A DNA stretch of 64,000 nt. Origin: Bradysia coprophila (taxonomy: Eukaryota; Arthropoda; Insecta; Diptera; Sciaridae). The position numbers were made by a program, and so were the translations under genes. The notes below the pieces were generated by a model that saw only the letters and a program-made list of their open reading frames with translations, did no database searches and was not told the DNA's origin. Below are positions 1 through 12,205 of this stretch, one piece after another; position 1 is the stretch's first letter, and each line of letters starts with the position of its first letter. The stretch is from assembly GCF_014529535.1 (NCBI RefSeq), contig NW_023503409.1:1612390-1676389 (forward strand), read 5' to 3'.

Positions 1-663
1 GTTGAATAATGCAAGACGTCAATCAAATATTCCTCGATGCACGCAAAGTTATAAGATCAACAAGTACCTATGAGACACGTAAACGCCAAACCAGCCAGAA
101 CTCCTTGGAGCATCCATCCGAAAAAATCGGTTAAAGCATCTTTTTCACACTGAAGACCAGACGATTTTATGCCTGTTAAAATTGATGACGCCGTCGAATT
201 CATTTAATTTCATTTAACCGAAATTGATTAAAAATTATTGAGCAATTTTATGTTGAATTCAATTAAACTCTTTTAAAACTGAACATTTTATTTGTTTAAC
301 TAATATCGTATTGATTGGCCACACGTCGAATAGAAGCTAAATAATCGTAATCTAGCATTAAGTAATATCAAATTGGCGATAAACAAATAAAATCAAAGCG
401 AAAGGTTTAATTTTTCGTTTAAACGAGATAAATTGACATTTTAGAGATAGCAAATAAATATAAGACTTCTCCTCCGTACGTCATCGACGTCATGTACACA
501 TAGCACGATTGATGGGACCGCAATGGTATGACTATGAGTATGTTTGATTCAATAGTTTACAATCGTTTCGGCGCCTTATTTCGAATATTATTTAACGAAC
601 GAAAGGTTCTATTCTCTCACTATTCTCTCATTCCTCCCAAAAGGAAGATTGCTGGAAAGATTA

Positions 664-815
664 GGCCGAATACACTTGAAATATTTTGCGTTGATGGGAT
701 CGACTATTATGCTGCGTTTTACATTGTGTAGCCTATGGTGAAAATTGGATTACTATGGAAAACGCAGCATAATTGTCGATCCCATCAATGCAAAATTACT
801 CATGTGTTTTCGGCC
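664..815. mobile_element. MITE with long inverted repeats and TTA target duplication
   Basis: Two arms of nearly 60 bp form an imperfect palindrome: the left arm starts GGCCGAATACAC and the right arm reads back as GGCCGAAAACAC. Both arms share a stretch around GATGGGATCGAC and ATTATGCTGCG. The element is flanked by TTA at 661-663 and 816-818. A 3-bp TTA duplication and a GGCC start fit a PIF/Harbinger-type non-autonomous element. The family call is inference from ends and target site only. Confidence 0.6.
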
Positions 816-1411
816 TTACAGTTTTACAGTTAAAGAATCAATGATGTTTTCACAAAATTGCTCCCCAGCAATTGGGGCCGGCATTTTCTTACAAAAAATG
901 TAAATATTACATAATGGTCCAGTTGTACACGTATGTACTAAGCCAGAAACTAGTGCCGAATCAGCAACACACCCTAGTTCTATAATATACAATCAAAACA
1001 CATTCTAAGCAACAAGTTTACTACAGTAATATGTTTTATGTAAGCACATAGATGACCTCAACGTATGTATACACTGTGTATGTAGCTTGCCTTTGAATTG
1101 TTTTCAGTTGCCCTTTTTGACCAGCTGGATATGTTCACAAGCCTCTGGCTTATTACGTGTATGGTTTCCACTCAAAAAGTTCTCCGTTTCACCACCGTGT
1201 CAGAGTGAGCTGTGTGATGACTAATCTTTATATCACATTATTAACACTATCTTCCATCTCTTTCACACTAGTGACATACTTTATGAACAATAAGTAAACG
1301 GCGCCAAATTTGAATCGTATGATATTCAAAGTTGAAAGTATGTATGACCATGAGGTCACTATTTACTACTTCAGGGAATAAGCCCTATGAATTCAAGTGC
1401 TAGTGACTTAA

Positions 1412-1738
1412 GAGCACTCACCCCTTAGTCTAGCCTAAATTTAAAAATTTAAAAACATTATAGCATCCAAAAATGTGTTACTTTTAAAGGAAAAATTAGT
1501 TTGTGAGTCATAACTTTACCCTTCGCAAAATGTGTAATTTACATATTTTGCAATAGTTTCTCGAAGTAAGATAAGTTATCAACGTTATCAACCACAAACA
1601 ATTTTTTTCTTTACACATTTTTGCATGCCTTAATGGTTTAACTTTTTCAAAAAAAGATTTTGATTCAGAGAAATCGTCAAAAAACACACAGATTTGCGCA
1701 CAAATGTAGGCTAGAAATTTACCAAGGAGTGAGCGCTC
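1412..1738. mobile_element. MITE with TTAA target duplication
   Basis: Terminal inverted repeats read GAGCACTCACCCCTTAG on the left and GAGCGCTCACTCCTTGG on the right when reversed, with further pairing inward around CTAGCCTA. TTAA stands directly outside both ends (1408-1411 and 1739-1742), as in piggyBac-like or Kolobok elements. The 327-bp length and lack of an open frame make it non-autonomous. Confidence 0.55.
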
Positions 1739-2099
1739 TTAATTATGAAAAAAATAAGAAAATTATTTGAAAATTTGTATAGGGCGGCGAGAACCTATAC
1801 AATTACTTGGTGATGGAGTTCCGACCTAATCATTTTTTAATGCATATTTCTGTATAACCGTAGTATAATGCCATAACAACCATTTACCCCAGACTATAGT
1901 TATACTATAGTAACTACAGAAAGAACTCACCATTAATGTTCTCTTCGTTAGAATATTTATTCCGCATAAACAATAAACTCTCTTTCATAAAAACAAATTT
2001 CGTTTCATTATACACCGAGCTGATGAATCATTTGTTAAGAACTGAATGGTTAAGTGAGCAGGTTCTATGACTTTACGTTAGTTGAATATAAGCTAAGCA

Positions 2100-2280
2100 C
2101 GGGCAAGGTCTGTGTGTTCGTTTTGTGTCTGTTAGTTGAGTGAATATTGAATATAGATTTTGCTTCAAATGCCACACAATCAACATAAAAGAATCAATTA
2201 ATAATTTTCGATTTTACCGTTACCGTTAGTGATTCTGCGAAATTGTGAATTTAAAGTGCAAATTTAAATAAATATTTCTG
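2100..2280 (+). promoter_or_regulatory. Probable 5' UTR exon of the epimerase gene
   Basis: A strong donor (GTAAGTCG) starts at 2281, and a good acceptor (polypyrimidine then TTTTTCAG) ends at 3553, 24 bases before the epimerase start codon. This suggests a noncoding first exon ending at 2280 and a 1.3-kb leader intron. The 5' limit is a guess. An alternative acceptor (TTTTTCCAG) lies near 2470. Confidence 0.35.
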
Positions 2281-3577
2281 TAAGTCGCTTGAATGGTATT
2301 ATCAATGGAATATTTTAGTGTCCATGTTTTACACAACTTTGTGAATATTCTCCTTTTTAAAATTCATTGATCCCGGTAATCACAATGAATCCATAACGAT
2401 TTTATCAGTCAACCAAATAACCGGTTTTACACTTCTGTTGTACAATTAATACATTTCGCATTTTTCCAGCTACGCTACACGTCAGTATTGCACGATATAG
2501 ATGAGCAATGTACTGAATGGCATAATGATGTTTCTACGAAGATCATTTAATTTGTTAAACCAATTAGTCTCTCTGGTTCTTATTTTTTACATTTGCGTCT
2601 TGCTAAAAGATATCGTACATTTTCTCTTCTTTAATAATATTCTGGCTGTTATTCAGAAGTCGTCGACCTTGACATTGGAATTGTTTGTTCGTTCATGCAT
2701 GGAGAAACTCTAATTGCATTATTGTTCGTCATGTAAATTGAAATCATTTACGATTTTCGAATTGAACTGCAATTTTTGTTGTGATTGTTGATGATCTAAT
2801 CGGGTAAAAATGGTTTTTTAATGTTACATTAATGATGGGACAAACGGCTGTACCTACAAATAATTCATATTCCAGTTCAAATATGATAAAAAAGCTCATT
2901 GCATTGTGCAAACATAGTGAATAACCAACACGATTCGAAGTTCGAATTTATGAAATAATACTGTTGATTGATAACATATTCAAAGGTACAGAAGAGGTAC
3001 TTGTGGCTCACGGAAATATTTAGCAATGACCATGTAAACTTATAAGATCTTCCGATGTTTTTTTTTCTACAAAATAATTCATTAAACACAAAGTTAACAT
3101 TTTTGATGTGGATGGTGATGATAGCTGACGTAATAGAGTTCACATTAATTAAAAACAACAAGAAGTCGATGATGTTTAACAAAATTTTCAATGAAATATT
3201 TCCTCTGAAGTGCTGCTGACCCCGTGCTCATCTTTTCTTTTGTGATTGAATCCTTCAAAACAGACAAATTGATAATTTATTTCGTTAGCAACTATTATCC
3301 TTAATAAGTTGCTCATCTAACCGTTAAAGATGGAATGAGTCATAGTTTCGTATACGCATTTCCAGAAAATAGTCCTTGACATCTATAGTGGACAACTCTG
3401 TTATCTTTAGACGTAAATCGGAAACGATTTCCTGTTTTCTCTACATTTTCGTTATTTCCTATACCTTAGAACGCTGGAGTCATATTTTTGGTGTAGCCCG
3501 GCCGTTCAAATGTCCCGAACTCTTTTTCACGAACAATCCATTCAATTTTTCAGACTAACAACCGAATCAATCAAAAA

Positions 3578-6500
3578 ATGTCGAATGGTAGAACAGTTTT
3601 AGTGACTGGTGGCGCCGGATACATCGGTTCTCACTGTGTGGTATCGCTACAGGAAGCTGGTTATGACGTGGTTGCGCTAGATAATTTTACAAATTCGGTA
3701 ATTGGCTCTGACAATCAATCGATGGCATTGAAACGAGCCGAAAAAATCACCCTAAAACCAATCACATTTTACAAGTGCGACTTGTTGAACAAAGATGATA
3801 TCGACGAGATATTTGTTAAGGTAAGTAAATTGTCTTGTTCACGTTTATTGTTACAAGTGAAATCGACGATACATATCGATATTGTGCGCAAAATATTGTT
3901 TTCTTTGATTATTACTTTCTGATTGGTTTTTATTTTGCAAATTGAAGGTTTTTTTAAAATGTGATTAAGTGAATGAAACCATGATATCCATCTATGCAAT
4001 CAACTGAAAATGGAAGAAAACTACATAGCATCATAGGGAGAAAAAATTTTCGAACAGAAACGTTAAAAAAGTTGAATAAAAAATCCTTGTCGAAGACAAC
4101 TTGACCTTTCGCCACTGTAAAACAGATCAGTTTTTTAGTCAATCAAAAGTCAATATTTACAAATTTATCTTTGAAACTTCTTCAAAAATTTGAGATAATA
4201 GGTGCAAAAGATAGTCACGTCCAACGTTTCTTTGCAATCAACAGAATTCAGCAAAAGTACTCAAAAACAATGGTAAAAGATAACTTGGATGTTATAAACG
4301 CGTGTTGACCTCTGGTTGCTGCTTAGTTTAGTCAGCTTTTCCGTTCCTCATCACTTCAGTAATAAATTACTGCAAAGAGGCTTACGACCGAATCCAAAGA
4401 GATAGTTTGTCGTAGTTTCCCCAAAACTTACATTATCTTATACTCAAATTACTGACCCCCAAAAATTGTATCTCTACCTATTGTCTAAACTAAGCGATTT
4501 TCTCTTTTACACTGATAATATTTGTATATGTAAGATAGTATAAGTGTTAAGTATGGTTACACTCCGTTTTGCCTCTGTTTTCCTAAATCACGCTTTTTTT
4601 CTATTGTTTAAAGAGCACTACAGATTAAAGTTTAAGGTTTATTTTACTCTGCCGTGTTGAAAGAGTAAATGGAGAAAAAACGGAGTGATTTTTTCGTAAG
4701 TGGAAATCAAGCCTTAGACATTATGCACAGGATATTTCGAATGAGATGAGTTAGCTGATCCACAATACACATGTTACATAATGTTCTTATCAGAGTCAAT
4801 TCAATCCCACCCACCGCAGATATAGATAGCTGTAACAAATTATCTAAAATCTTAAAATGTAGTAGCTCGATCCTACAAATAAGCGTCACCAGTACCACTA
4901 GTCGGAAAATTATTATTTTTTCATTCATAAGAAAGTTTATCAATGAAAGGGAAATAAGTGTCCGACAACCGGTACATGTTCGGTGACTGCTTCGTCCACC
5001 CTAGTTGAAGAGTAATGGAACTTATTTTTTTACTTTCACTTAGCATTCGCTTTACCATATTTTAAAGTTTTGATTAATACTGTGGTATGAAGAATGAGTT
5101 TCCGTATGATGTGTCTACACTCATCAATATCTCAAAAACGATAAAAAAATTTGTTAGGCACATTCTACGTATCTCAAGATTTAAGTAATACATTTCGACT
5201 TTCCGAGTACACAGTACAAATCCATGTCCATAGTCAGAGAACGTCTCTAAACTTCTCTAAACTTCTCTAAACTAATTAAATAATCTGAACACAAATTTGA
5301 AATTGACATTTATTCGGCTGCAAAAATTATGAATTTATTTCACATTAACAATCTTCGTCACCGTCACAACGGAAGACACAACATATGTATCCAGCTTCAA
5401 CACATCTTCCGTTTGGCTCGACAATACCATTCAACCATTGACATCCTGCAGCGTGTGACATACAAGCTGATGGTAGTGCATTGTTGGGTGGTGCTACTGC
5501 GGCCATGTTACAGTAGTCATCTGGATCAATTGAAAACTGGGGTTATTTCACAATAATACAGAAAATCAATTTTATAACATCGCACAATAGAAATGGAAAA
5601 TCAATTTTATCACGGTGGAAAACGCATTCACATACTTGCATAAACAGCAGTGTACATCGATAACAACAGTACTACCACCGAAATCAAAGTGATTTTCTTA
5701 ATCATTTTTTTTTCTTGTTTAATTCCGTTTGAATGCTACGAAAAGAAAGAACTATTTGTGGCCATTAAAGACCGCAGTATTTATAGAAAAGATTAGTTCG
5801 AAACCCCTTGAAGCTCCTTATCATTCAGTTGAAAGATAATTTTAATCGAACGTCTTTTGCAATTGATTTTAGCGAAAGCTAAACAATGCTAAAAGATAAC
5901 TGGAACGAAAAATTGTGAGCTGTGATTATATGCCAAAAAAGTGTCGATATTGTTCAATCATTGCTGCTAAAACTTGATCTGGCAATACCCCCATATTATG
6001 CGGAGGCAGTTTTTTTTAGTTTGTTTTAATGTTTTTCAATCAATTGTAATCGCTTGCAGATGGAAGCGTTGCCATTTACTAGAGGTCGCACCTCGTTATC
6101 CACTTTAGTTGTGATTATGGTGTCTGTTTTTATTGACATTCGACCACAATATTTTTTTACATCCAGTCAATACCTTACATTTCTTGAGTACTAGTTTCCT
6201 TTAAACATGTTCACAGAGCTCAATATCAATCTCTTTCGACTCTTTTTCACGGTGCGCAATTGAAGTGCGTCACTCACAAATCACAAAAAAATTGAATGGG
6301 GCTGTGATCGTTTACCGATTGAGAAGCTATTTTAATATTCGGTTGATAAAAGAATGAGAAAATCATGTAGTGGTATCTTATCTCTCAGTAAATTCGTGCA
6401 CGGTCAGGAGACACTACATATAGCACTAGGAAATTCCGCAACCAGATCCGTATTCAGTATTGAGAAAGGATTAGGACTGCACAAGTTTTGAAGTCAATAT

Positions 6501-8469
6501 CATAACCAATTCATTCACTTATTTGATTTTGTTGTAGTCAGTCATCAGTCGATGTAACTTTGTTGAAATATTTTTTTCAAATCTTAATAAAGACAAAAGG
6601 TGGAAGTTTTGATGAGCTTGTTACGAAGAAACTTTACATATCTCAAGCTATTGCGAGGAAAGTTAAATCTCACTCCAATGTAATCTACAACATTATAATT
6701 TGAATTAGCCGGCTGTAACATTCGAAATAGACCCTCCACTGATGATAACAGTAAACTGAAGATGATAGGAGCATCAAGAAGATAAAGCTTTGGGTGTAGT
6801 TCAATTCAAAACGAATTTATGCAGAATTCTGTAATCATCATGATAAGTTGCAATTTTGAATGAATCAATTCATGTGGTCCTATTATCGGACCAAGTTTGA
6901 TTTAAGAGAGATTTATCTTTTGTTTATTTTGCCAGCACTTGAGCTGCTTTTATTAGGAGAGACAGGTAGAGGAAAGTCAAAGTATAGTACATTATACCCC
7001 ATTCATTGTTTTCAATGGTCACTAATTCGACATGTGAAAGAAAAGGTCTGAACTGATAACGATTATTTGTATTATGTGCGTGCAGACGTAGCTCTTCAAT
7101 TCTAAAGAGCTGCCATATAATGTATCTTATAAATTTCGTTTATAAATTACTCATCAACAAATCTAAAATGTGGGTTGGCCTCCATCAGGACTGATCCTCT
7201 GTAAAAGAAAACAAAATTGGAATGATTTACAATTTGTTTTCTAATTTTTCAGCACAAAATTGACTCCGTCATCCATCTAGCAGCAATGAAAGCTGTTGGG
7301 GAATCAATGCAATATCCAATGATGTACTACAAGAATAATTTGATAGGAATGATCAACTTGTTGGAGGTATATTGTAACAATCGCATTGTAAACTACGACA
7401 TAAAATCACACAAAACAATCTTTTGTCAGGTCATGGAAAAGTATGACTGCTTTACATTGGTATTTTCGAGCTCCTGTACCGTTTATGGCGAGCCCGAATC
7501 GTTACCAATCACTGAAGAAAAAGAAACTGGACGACGTGTGACTAATGTCTACGGAAAAACTAAATATTTTATTGAAGAAATGCTGAAAGATGTGTCCCAT
7601 TCCAATGAGGTGAGCATAGAATTCAATTTTGCAGTAAATACATTCCGTACATTTTACATTCTTTTTGCACAGAAATGGAACATAATCGCATTGAGATATT
7701 TCAATCCCGTGGGTGCGCATCCATCCGGTTTAATTGGTGAGGATCCAACAAAACAGTTTACGAACTTAATGCCATTTATCAGCCAAGTTGCTTCCGGGAA
7801 AAAACCATCGTTGACCATTTTCGGAAATGATTATGATACACCTGATGGAACAGGTAACAGATGTGATAATATTGCCCATTTACGGAACTCTCTAAGAATA
7901 TTATCTCTTGAAAAGGTATTCGCGATTACATTCATGTTATGGACTTGGCAACTGGACATGTTGCTGCTTTAGCCAAACTGGAAAAGCAACACTTAAACAT
8001 CAAGGTATGCTGTTGTGTGATATAGGAAGTATTCTTCTCAGAAGACTCTGAATTGTTGAATTTATTCCAGATGTATAATTTGGGCACAGGGAAAGGTGTT
8101 TCTGTAATGGAACTGATAACAACATTCGAACAAATAAACAATGTTAAGGTTCCATTTCAAGTGGAACCCCGACGGGCAGGTGACATTTCTGAGATGTACG
8201 CTGATCCGTAAGTTCTCAATGTCTTTATAAGGAGCAGAGTTCACGTCTCTAATTTATGTACTCTCATTCCAGATCTTTGGCTGAAAAGGAATTAAACTGG
8301 AAGGCAACGAGAAGCATTCAAGAAATGTGTAAGACTACACCAGCGATTTACAGCTGGAACACGCTTTAATTGGTAACTTTTTTAAATTTCAGGTTCGGAT
8401 TTCTGGAAATGGCAGCAAATGAATCCCGATGGATATAAGACGATTATTACGAATGGTCATCATAAATGA
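3578..8469 (+). CDS. Gale: UDP-galactose 4-epimerase (UDP-glucose 4-epimerase)
   Basis: Cytosolic NAD-dependent enzyme of the Leloir pathway that interconverts UDP-galactose and UDP-glucose. Eight coding exons: 3578-3820, 7253-7366, 7430-7609, 7673-7853, 7916-8004, 8071-8207, 8273-8328, 8393-8469, all with GT-AG borders and matching phases, giving about 358 residues (family about 350). The Rossmann glycine motif GGAGYIGSH is at residues 11-19. SSSCTVYG (about 132-139) carries the catalytic Ser/Thr region, and YGKTK (Y160, K164) is the short-chain dehydrogenase YxxxK pair. [12 protein letters not shown] and [12 protein letters not shown] are further epimerase signatures. The start is the ATG 24 bases after a good acceptor. 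The 3.4-kb first coding intron contains a minus-strand peptide gene. It converges with the METTL4-like gene, with only about 185 bases between the stops. Confidence 0.95.
5244..5273. repeat. Short tandem repeat, 10 bp x 3
   Basis: TCTCTAAACT is repeated three times in tandem without interruption inside the epimerase intron. Confidence 0.9.
5345..5705 (-). CDS. Nested gene for a small secreted 8-cysteine peptide
   Basis: Two exons on the minus strand: 5636-5705 and 5345-5520, joined by a 115-base GT-AG intron, give an 81-residue product. Exon 1 encodes a signal peptide ([15 protein letters not shown], then SMYTAVYA), ending at the splice site. The mature part, about 58 residues, starts NDYCNMAAV and ends CDGDEDC before TAA. 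It has eight cysteines, including a CC pair (YICCVF), so four disulfides are possible. A TATA box lies 72 bases upstream of the ATG (5777-5785) and GATA-like sites lie beyond it, as in gut or fat-body genes. I do not recognise the family. Single-domain von Willebrand type C proteins also have eight cysteines, but I cannot confirm their spacing here. The gene lies wholly inside the epimerase intron. Confidence 0.6.
5777..5785 (-). promoter_or_regulatory. TATA box of the nested peptide gene
   Basis: On the minus strand the sequence reads TATAAATAC, 72 bases upstream of the peptide ATG. That leaves room for a start site about 30 bases downstream and a short leader. GATA-type motifs (TGATAAGG, TTATCT) lie further upstream on the same strand, around 5815-5840. 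Confidence 0.5.
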
Positions 8470-8654
8470 ATGTTTTTGACTAACGGCATGAACAAGTCAT
8501 ATTGAATCTCTGAGTAATTTTTTGTCGAATGGAACGAATGGATTCAATAGACTTGCTGTACTTAATTTGTGGGCATTAAAGTAAACAAAAAATTTCGAAA
8601 TTAAATTTAATTCGAAAATTCCAATTCAACTAACTTTTGAACAAAATCGTCGTG

Positions 8655-10090
8655 TCATCGCACAGTCTCTTGCTCTTTCTCTTCGAATAATATTGTGTTC
8701 TGCAGTTTAAGTACTTCTCGACCGATGGAACTGAAATGGGGCAGTAGATATCGAGCAAATATTTCCAAACACTTCGGCTGATCTGGTAGATAGTCTTTGA
8801 AAACTTCTGAAATTAAGTGAAGAATATCATCATGCACCTGGACCTTCAAGCAATGAATTAATATTTTAGAAAAAATAAAGTCGACCACGAACGTTAATCT
8901 TTCCGTGAAGATCGTAAGGTGAGAATTTAGGGTTTTAGTTACAAAAATGAACAATTTACCGAGTAGGGGTGGTTTGTGTGAGTGCACGACGCTAGATATA
9001 CTGAAAATTAAATTGATATCGTCCTTTAGCAGCCGCTCCGATTCAATGTGTGTTGCAAGAAATAATTGTTCGTAGGGCTGTTTTTTCAATGGCGCATTGA
9101 ACTCACAAATTGGATCGCCAGATTTGGTTATCTGCATTTGAAACGTATCATGAACATCGATATGAGCAACGCCATTAAATACCATCGTACCTTAACCCAA
9201 TAGTATGTGGCCAGTAGTTTCAAATTCCATTTAGGTAAAGCAATTTTCTTGACAAATTCTGAATGAGTTGGTGAGTTTGTGCACCAAATCGCAACGATTG
9301 TATTCGGGTGTATGAGGTCTTCCAATGGAATTTTTAGAATGTCGTCATTGTACATCATGTCATAGCTGAAACCAGTAAACACAACAATGAGATTTTATTA
9401 GAATGGACTGACCGCACACTTACCCCTCTTCACGTTTCCACGTACGTACCCGCCTTATGTATTTGTTCCACCACGGCGGATCGATTACTATGAAATCGTA
9501 GAATTCATCAGCAAATTTGTCTATTGCTGACACGCAAGTGTTTGTGAATTTGCATTTCGGTGGAATGAGATAGGTTTGACCAGAGATTTTAGTAACAATC
9601 GCATTGTCTAGAGTGTTTTTACCGTTCAATGGAACATTTACAGTTTCTTCACTACATACTTCCTTGAATACCGAAAGTGAACTATCAGTTGTGTGGTGTG
9701 AGGATTCGTTAAATATGACATTTCTTCTCTTGCAGTCTTCTAGGAATTCTTTTGATTTTGCAGCAATTGTTTGATTCTGTAAATTGAAATCAAAATAAAA
9801 TCCGTAAATTGATGCACGGAAATTCAGTGCAAGCTTACTAACTCGTGAAGTTCTGGGTTTTGCGAGATCAAAATGCTGGACTTTTTAGCATTGATTTTAT
9901 GCCTTTTAGTGTCGTCGGTATCATTTCGGTTCTTAGGAGCAAAATTGAAGACATCCTCTCGGAGAGTATATATTGTTTTCAAATCCGAGCCACTATCGCC
10001 TTGATTTACTATGGTTGTCCGGTATATGTGATCAATATATTCCTTATGATTTATCAACACACAATCCTTCTCCGAATAAACAACACTCAT
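8655..10090 (-). CDS. Mettl4: METTL4-like MT-A70 family adenine N6-methyltransferase
   Basis: SAM-dependent N6-adenine methyltransferase. In this family METTL4 is reported to act on U2 snRNA (m6Am) and possibly DNA 6mA. Five exons on the minus strand: 9839-10090, 9424-9776, 9191-9365, 8960-9131, 8655-8806, all GT-AG and in phase, giving about 367 residues. The catalytic DPPW motif is intact at about residues 183-186 (FIVIDPPWWNKY). It is followed by VAIWCTNSP, the TYYWVK strand, KKQPYEQLFLAT, and the C-terminal CLEIFARYLLPHFSSIGREVLK block. This order matches METTL4 rather than METTL3/14. The fourth intron is only 59 bases, and an open frame running through it is a retained-intron artefact. 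It is convergent with the epimerase gene. Confidence 0.9.
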
Positions 10091-10093
10091 TTC

Positions 10094-10809
10094 ATTAACA
10101 ATTTTAGAAAAATATAAACAAAAACAGAGACACCATTCCTACCATTCTTATTTTGTGATTCGTAAATTTAGTCCGAACTTTCTGTTCATATGAATTAGGC
10201 CAGGTAATCAACATCCTAATCAAGGTCTTGAAAGAATAACAAATTCAGACACAACATTTAGGGAATAATGTAATGATGCATCCATATAACTAAGAAAATC
10301 GTTCGATCCACAAAAATTCTTTCCAATTGTTTAAAGGTAACAACGTTGCCAACTGTCGTTTTAATCTAAAGAATCTAGGAGTAATAATTCTGTCAAAAAT
10401 AGCTCTGCTTCCATTAAAGTGTTCGTCATTCACAAATCATTTACGGAACCGAAAATATTTTACATTTTACATCAGCATGTCAGGACATTTACAATTTTTG
10501 TTCCTTAGCTGTAATGTGAAGAATTATTTCTGCGAGATGGTTTTCAAAGTTTCGTGCGTCATCTAAATTGTGAATTAAACGGTTTCATTTAGTGTAAACG
10601 AAAAAAGATTGTCAAGTCAATGCATACGATGTTCACACTCCAAACTTCATGAACGTCATACATGGCTTTCATTTAACAGTACATAAAGATATTACTGCGT
10701 TTGTTCTCTAATCAAGGAAAAACATTCGCATCCTCTTCGGTTAAAAGTCCAAGACAGCTGCTATAGTCTTCTCTACAAGTACTCTCTGGAAAAGGTATAA
10801 TTTCTAAGG
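10094..10809. other. Intergenic region between METTL4-like and GPS2 genes
   Basis: This divergent promoter region of about 0.7 kb separates the two start codons. I see no TATA box at a convincing distance and no coding exon. The 79-codon open frame at 10327-10566 has no recognisable features. Confidence 0.55.
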
Positions 10810-12205
10810 ATGCCAGCAGCTACTGGAAGCGATGCAGCAGAGGGGAAGGGTGATCGTGAGGAAATACTATGGCAGGCCCTGAAAGAGCATATAATGCGTG
10901 AACGCCAAAAGAAGAAAGAAGGTAAAAGGCAATTGGCAAAAAGTGGATGGTGGAAACTAACCGTTTTGTTTTTCGCTAATGCAGAACAAGAAGCAGAAGT
11001 TGAAGAGGAGAGACTGAGAAAAGAACGGGAGGCCAGAGATCGACAGGATGCCATGACATTGGGTGAGACGAGAGAGCAAATACAATTACTGAATACCAAG
11101 CTGGAAGAACTGAAAAATGAGAAACAGCAACTGTTTCTGAGGTTGAAGAAGGTCCTGAACGAGGACGAAAATCGAAAAAAGCAACAGCAGCAGAAAGACA
11201 GCGAAATGTTTGCATTGCAAAATATGCAACAAGGACCTCATCAAATATTTCTACCGCCCAGAGCTCCTCACCAACAACTTATGCAAAAGGTTTGACTGTG
11301 AGCAGCATCACTGTACTAATTATTTATCTAATTATTTTTCAAACAGTATTTGCAAGGTGGACCGCTTGCCAACCAACCACCCAAGCGTAGTCGCAGTCCA
11401 TCGCCGCAAGGTCAAGGCTATTGGAAGGGGACATCAAGTAAGTTTAGTTTACCCTTCAGCCGTAAAGTGTCTAACTTTATTTCGATTGCAGAACATGAAG
11501 ACGGTAAAATTAGAGGCAATGAGGGTGGTCGAGCTGTATTATGGAACAGTAAGCGGATTTATTACAACCATCGAATTAGTTAATCGAATGTTCGTTTTGT
11601 TTCATAGAAACCACTTATCAGAATCCAACCGGAACGATGTATTATCCGAGCAATAATCAACAGGATTCTCGTGTTCAATCGTCAATCATATACCCAACGT
11701 ATCCGCCGAATTTGAATATTCCACATCGAGGCTATCATGTTGAAATTTCACCACAACAACCGCCTCCATCTAGTCAATCGCAACAGATGAAATCCGATAC
11801 AAAACCGACGCAAAATGCTCAGGTTTACCACATCAATCTCGATCCGCCACAATCTCAACAAAATTCGCAACAGCATAAGCAGCATCAGATGAATCAACAA
11901 GTCACGTTAGACAAAATTCATCGCGGTCCACCGCAACAGCAACATCATCCGCAACAGCAATCGCAACAAGGACATTTATCCGAAAGTATTGTCTATTCAA
12001 TGCGTCCAGGAATGCCACCGATTCATCAAAATGTAATGTCTTCAATGCCACCCAATCAGCAGGTAAAAAAATATATGCCCGAGATAGCCCTTTCGTGATT
12101 GAATTTCAATAAGCTTTCGTTTTACAGAATCCGAAACCCGGTAGCATTACACAAGGATACCAGAATCGCGGAATGAATCCACAGGTTCAACATTATCGTT
12201 ACTGA
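10810..12205 (+). CDS. GPS2: G protein pathway suppressor 2 (GPS2), corepressor subunit
   Basis: Nuclear subunit of the NCoR/SMRT-HDAC3 corepressor complex in the known family. Six exons: 10810-10921, 10985-11289, 11347-11437, 11492-11548, 11608-12062, 12128-12205, all in phase, giving about 365 residues. The N-terminal helix has LWQALKEHIMRERQKKKE. A charged coiled coil follows (EAEVEEERLRKEREARDRQD), then the GPS2 signature LGETREQIQLLN and FLRLKKVLNEDENRKK. The middle is rich in Q, P and H. The end, YQNRGMNPQVQHYRY, resembles the short aromatic/basic tail of vertebrate GPS2 (PRFYHK). The start ATG follows a leader with no upstream in-frame extension. The C-terminal half is low complexity, as is usual for GPS2. 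Confidence 0.88.

Larger units (their letters stand above)
1..2099. other. Intergenic DNA upstream of the epimerase gene
   Basis: No convincing coding exon was found here. The stretch is AT-rich and holds two short inverted-repeat elements, listed separately (664-815 and 1412-1738). The 67-codon open frame at 528-731 runs across the first of these and is not considered a gene. Confidence 0.6.
3821..7252 (+). other. Large first coding intron of the epimerase gene
   Basis: This intron runs from GTAAGTAAAT to TTCTAATTTTTCAG and is far longer than the other introns of the gene (about 60 bases). It contains a minus-strand secreted peptide gene (5345-5705), a fragment resembling one end of a MITE family (about 4641-4656, TTTTACTCTGCCGTG), and a triple 10-bp repeat at 5244-5273. 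No other coding exon was recognised. Confidence 0.8.

Noticed and set aside
7286-7972. Continuous 228-codon frame in the epimerase gene
   Set aside because: It reads through two short introns whose removal restores the conserved epimerase sequence; only the spliced version is accepted.
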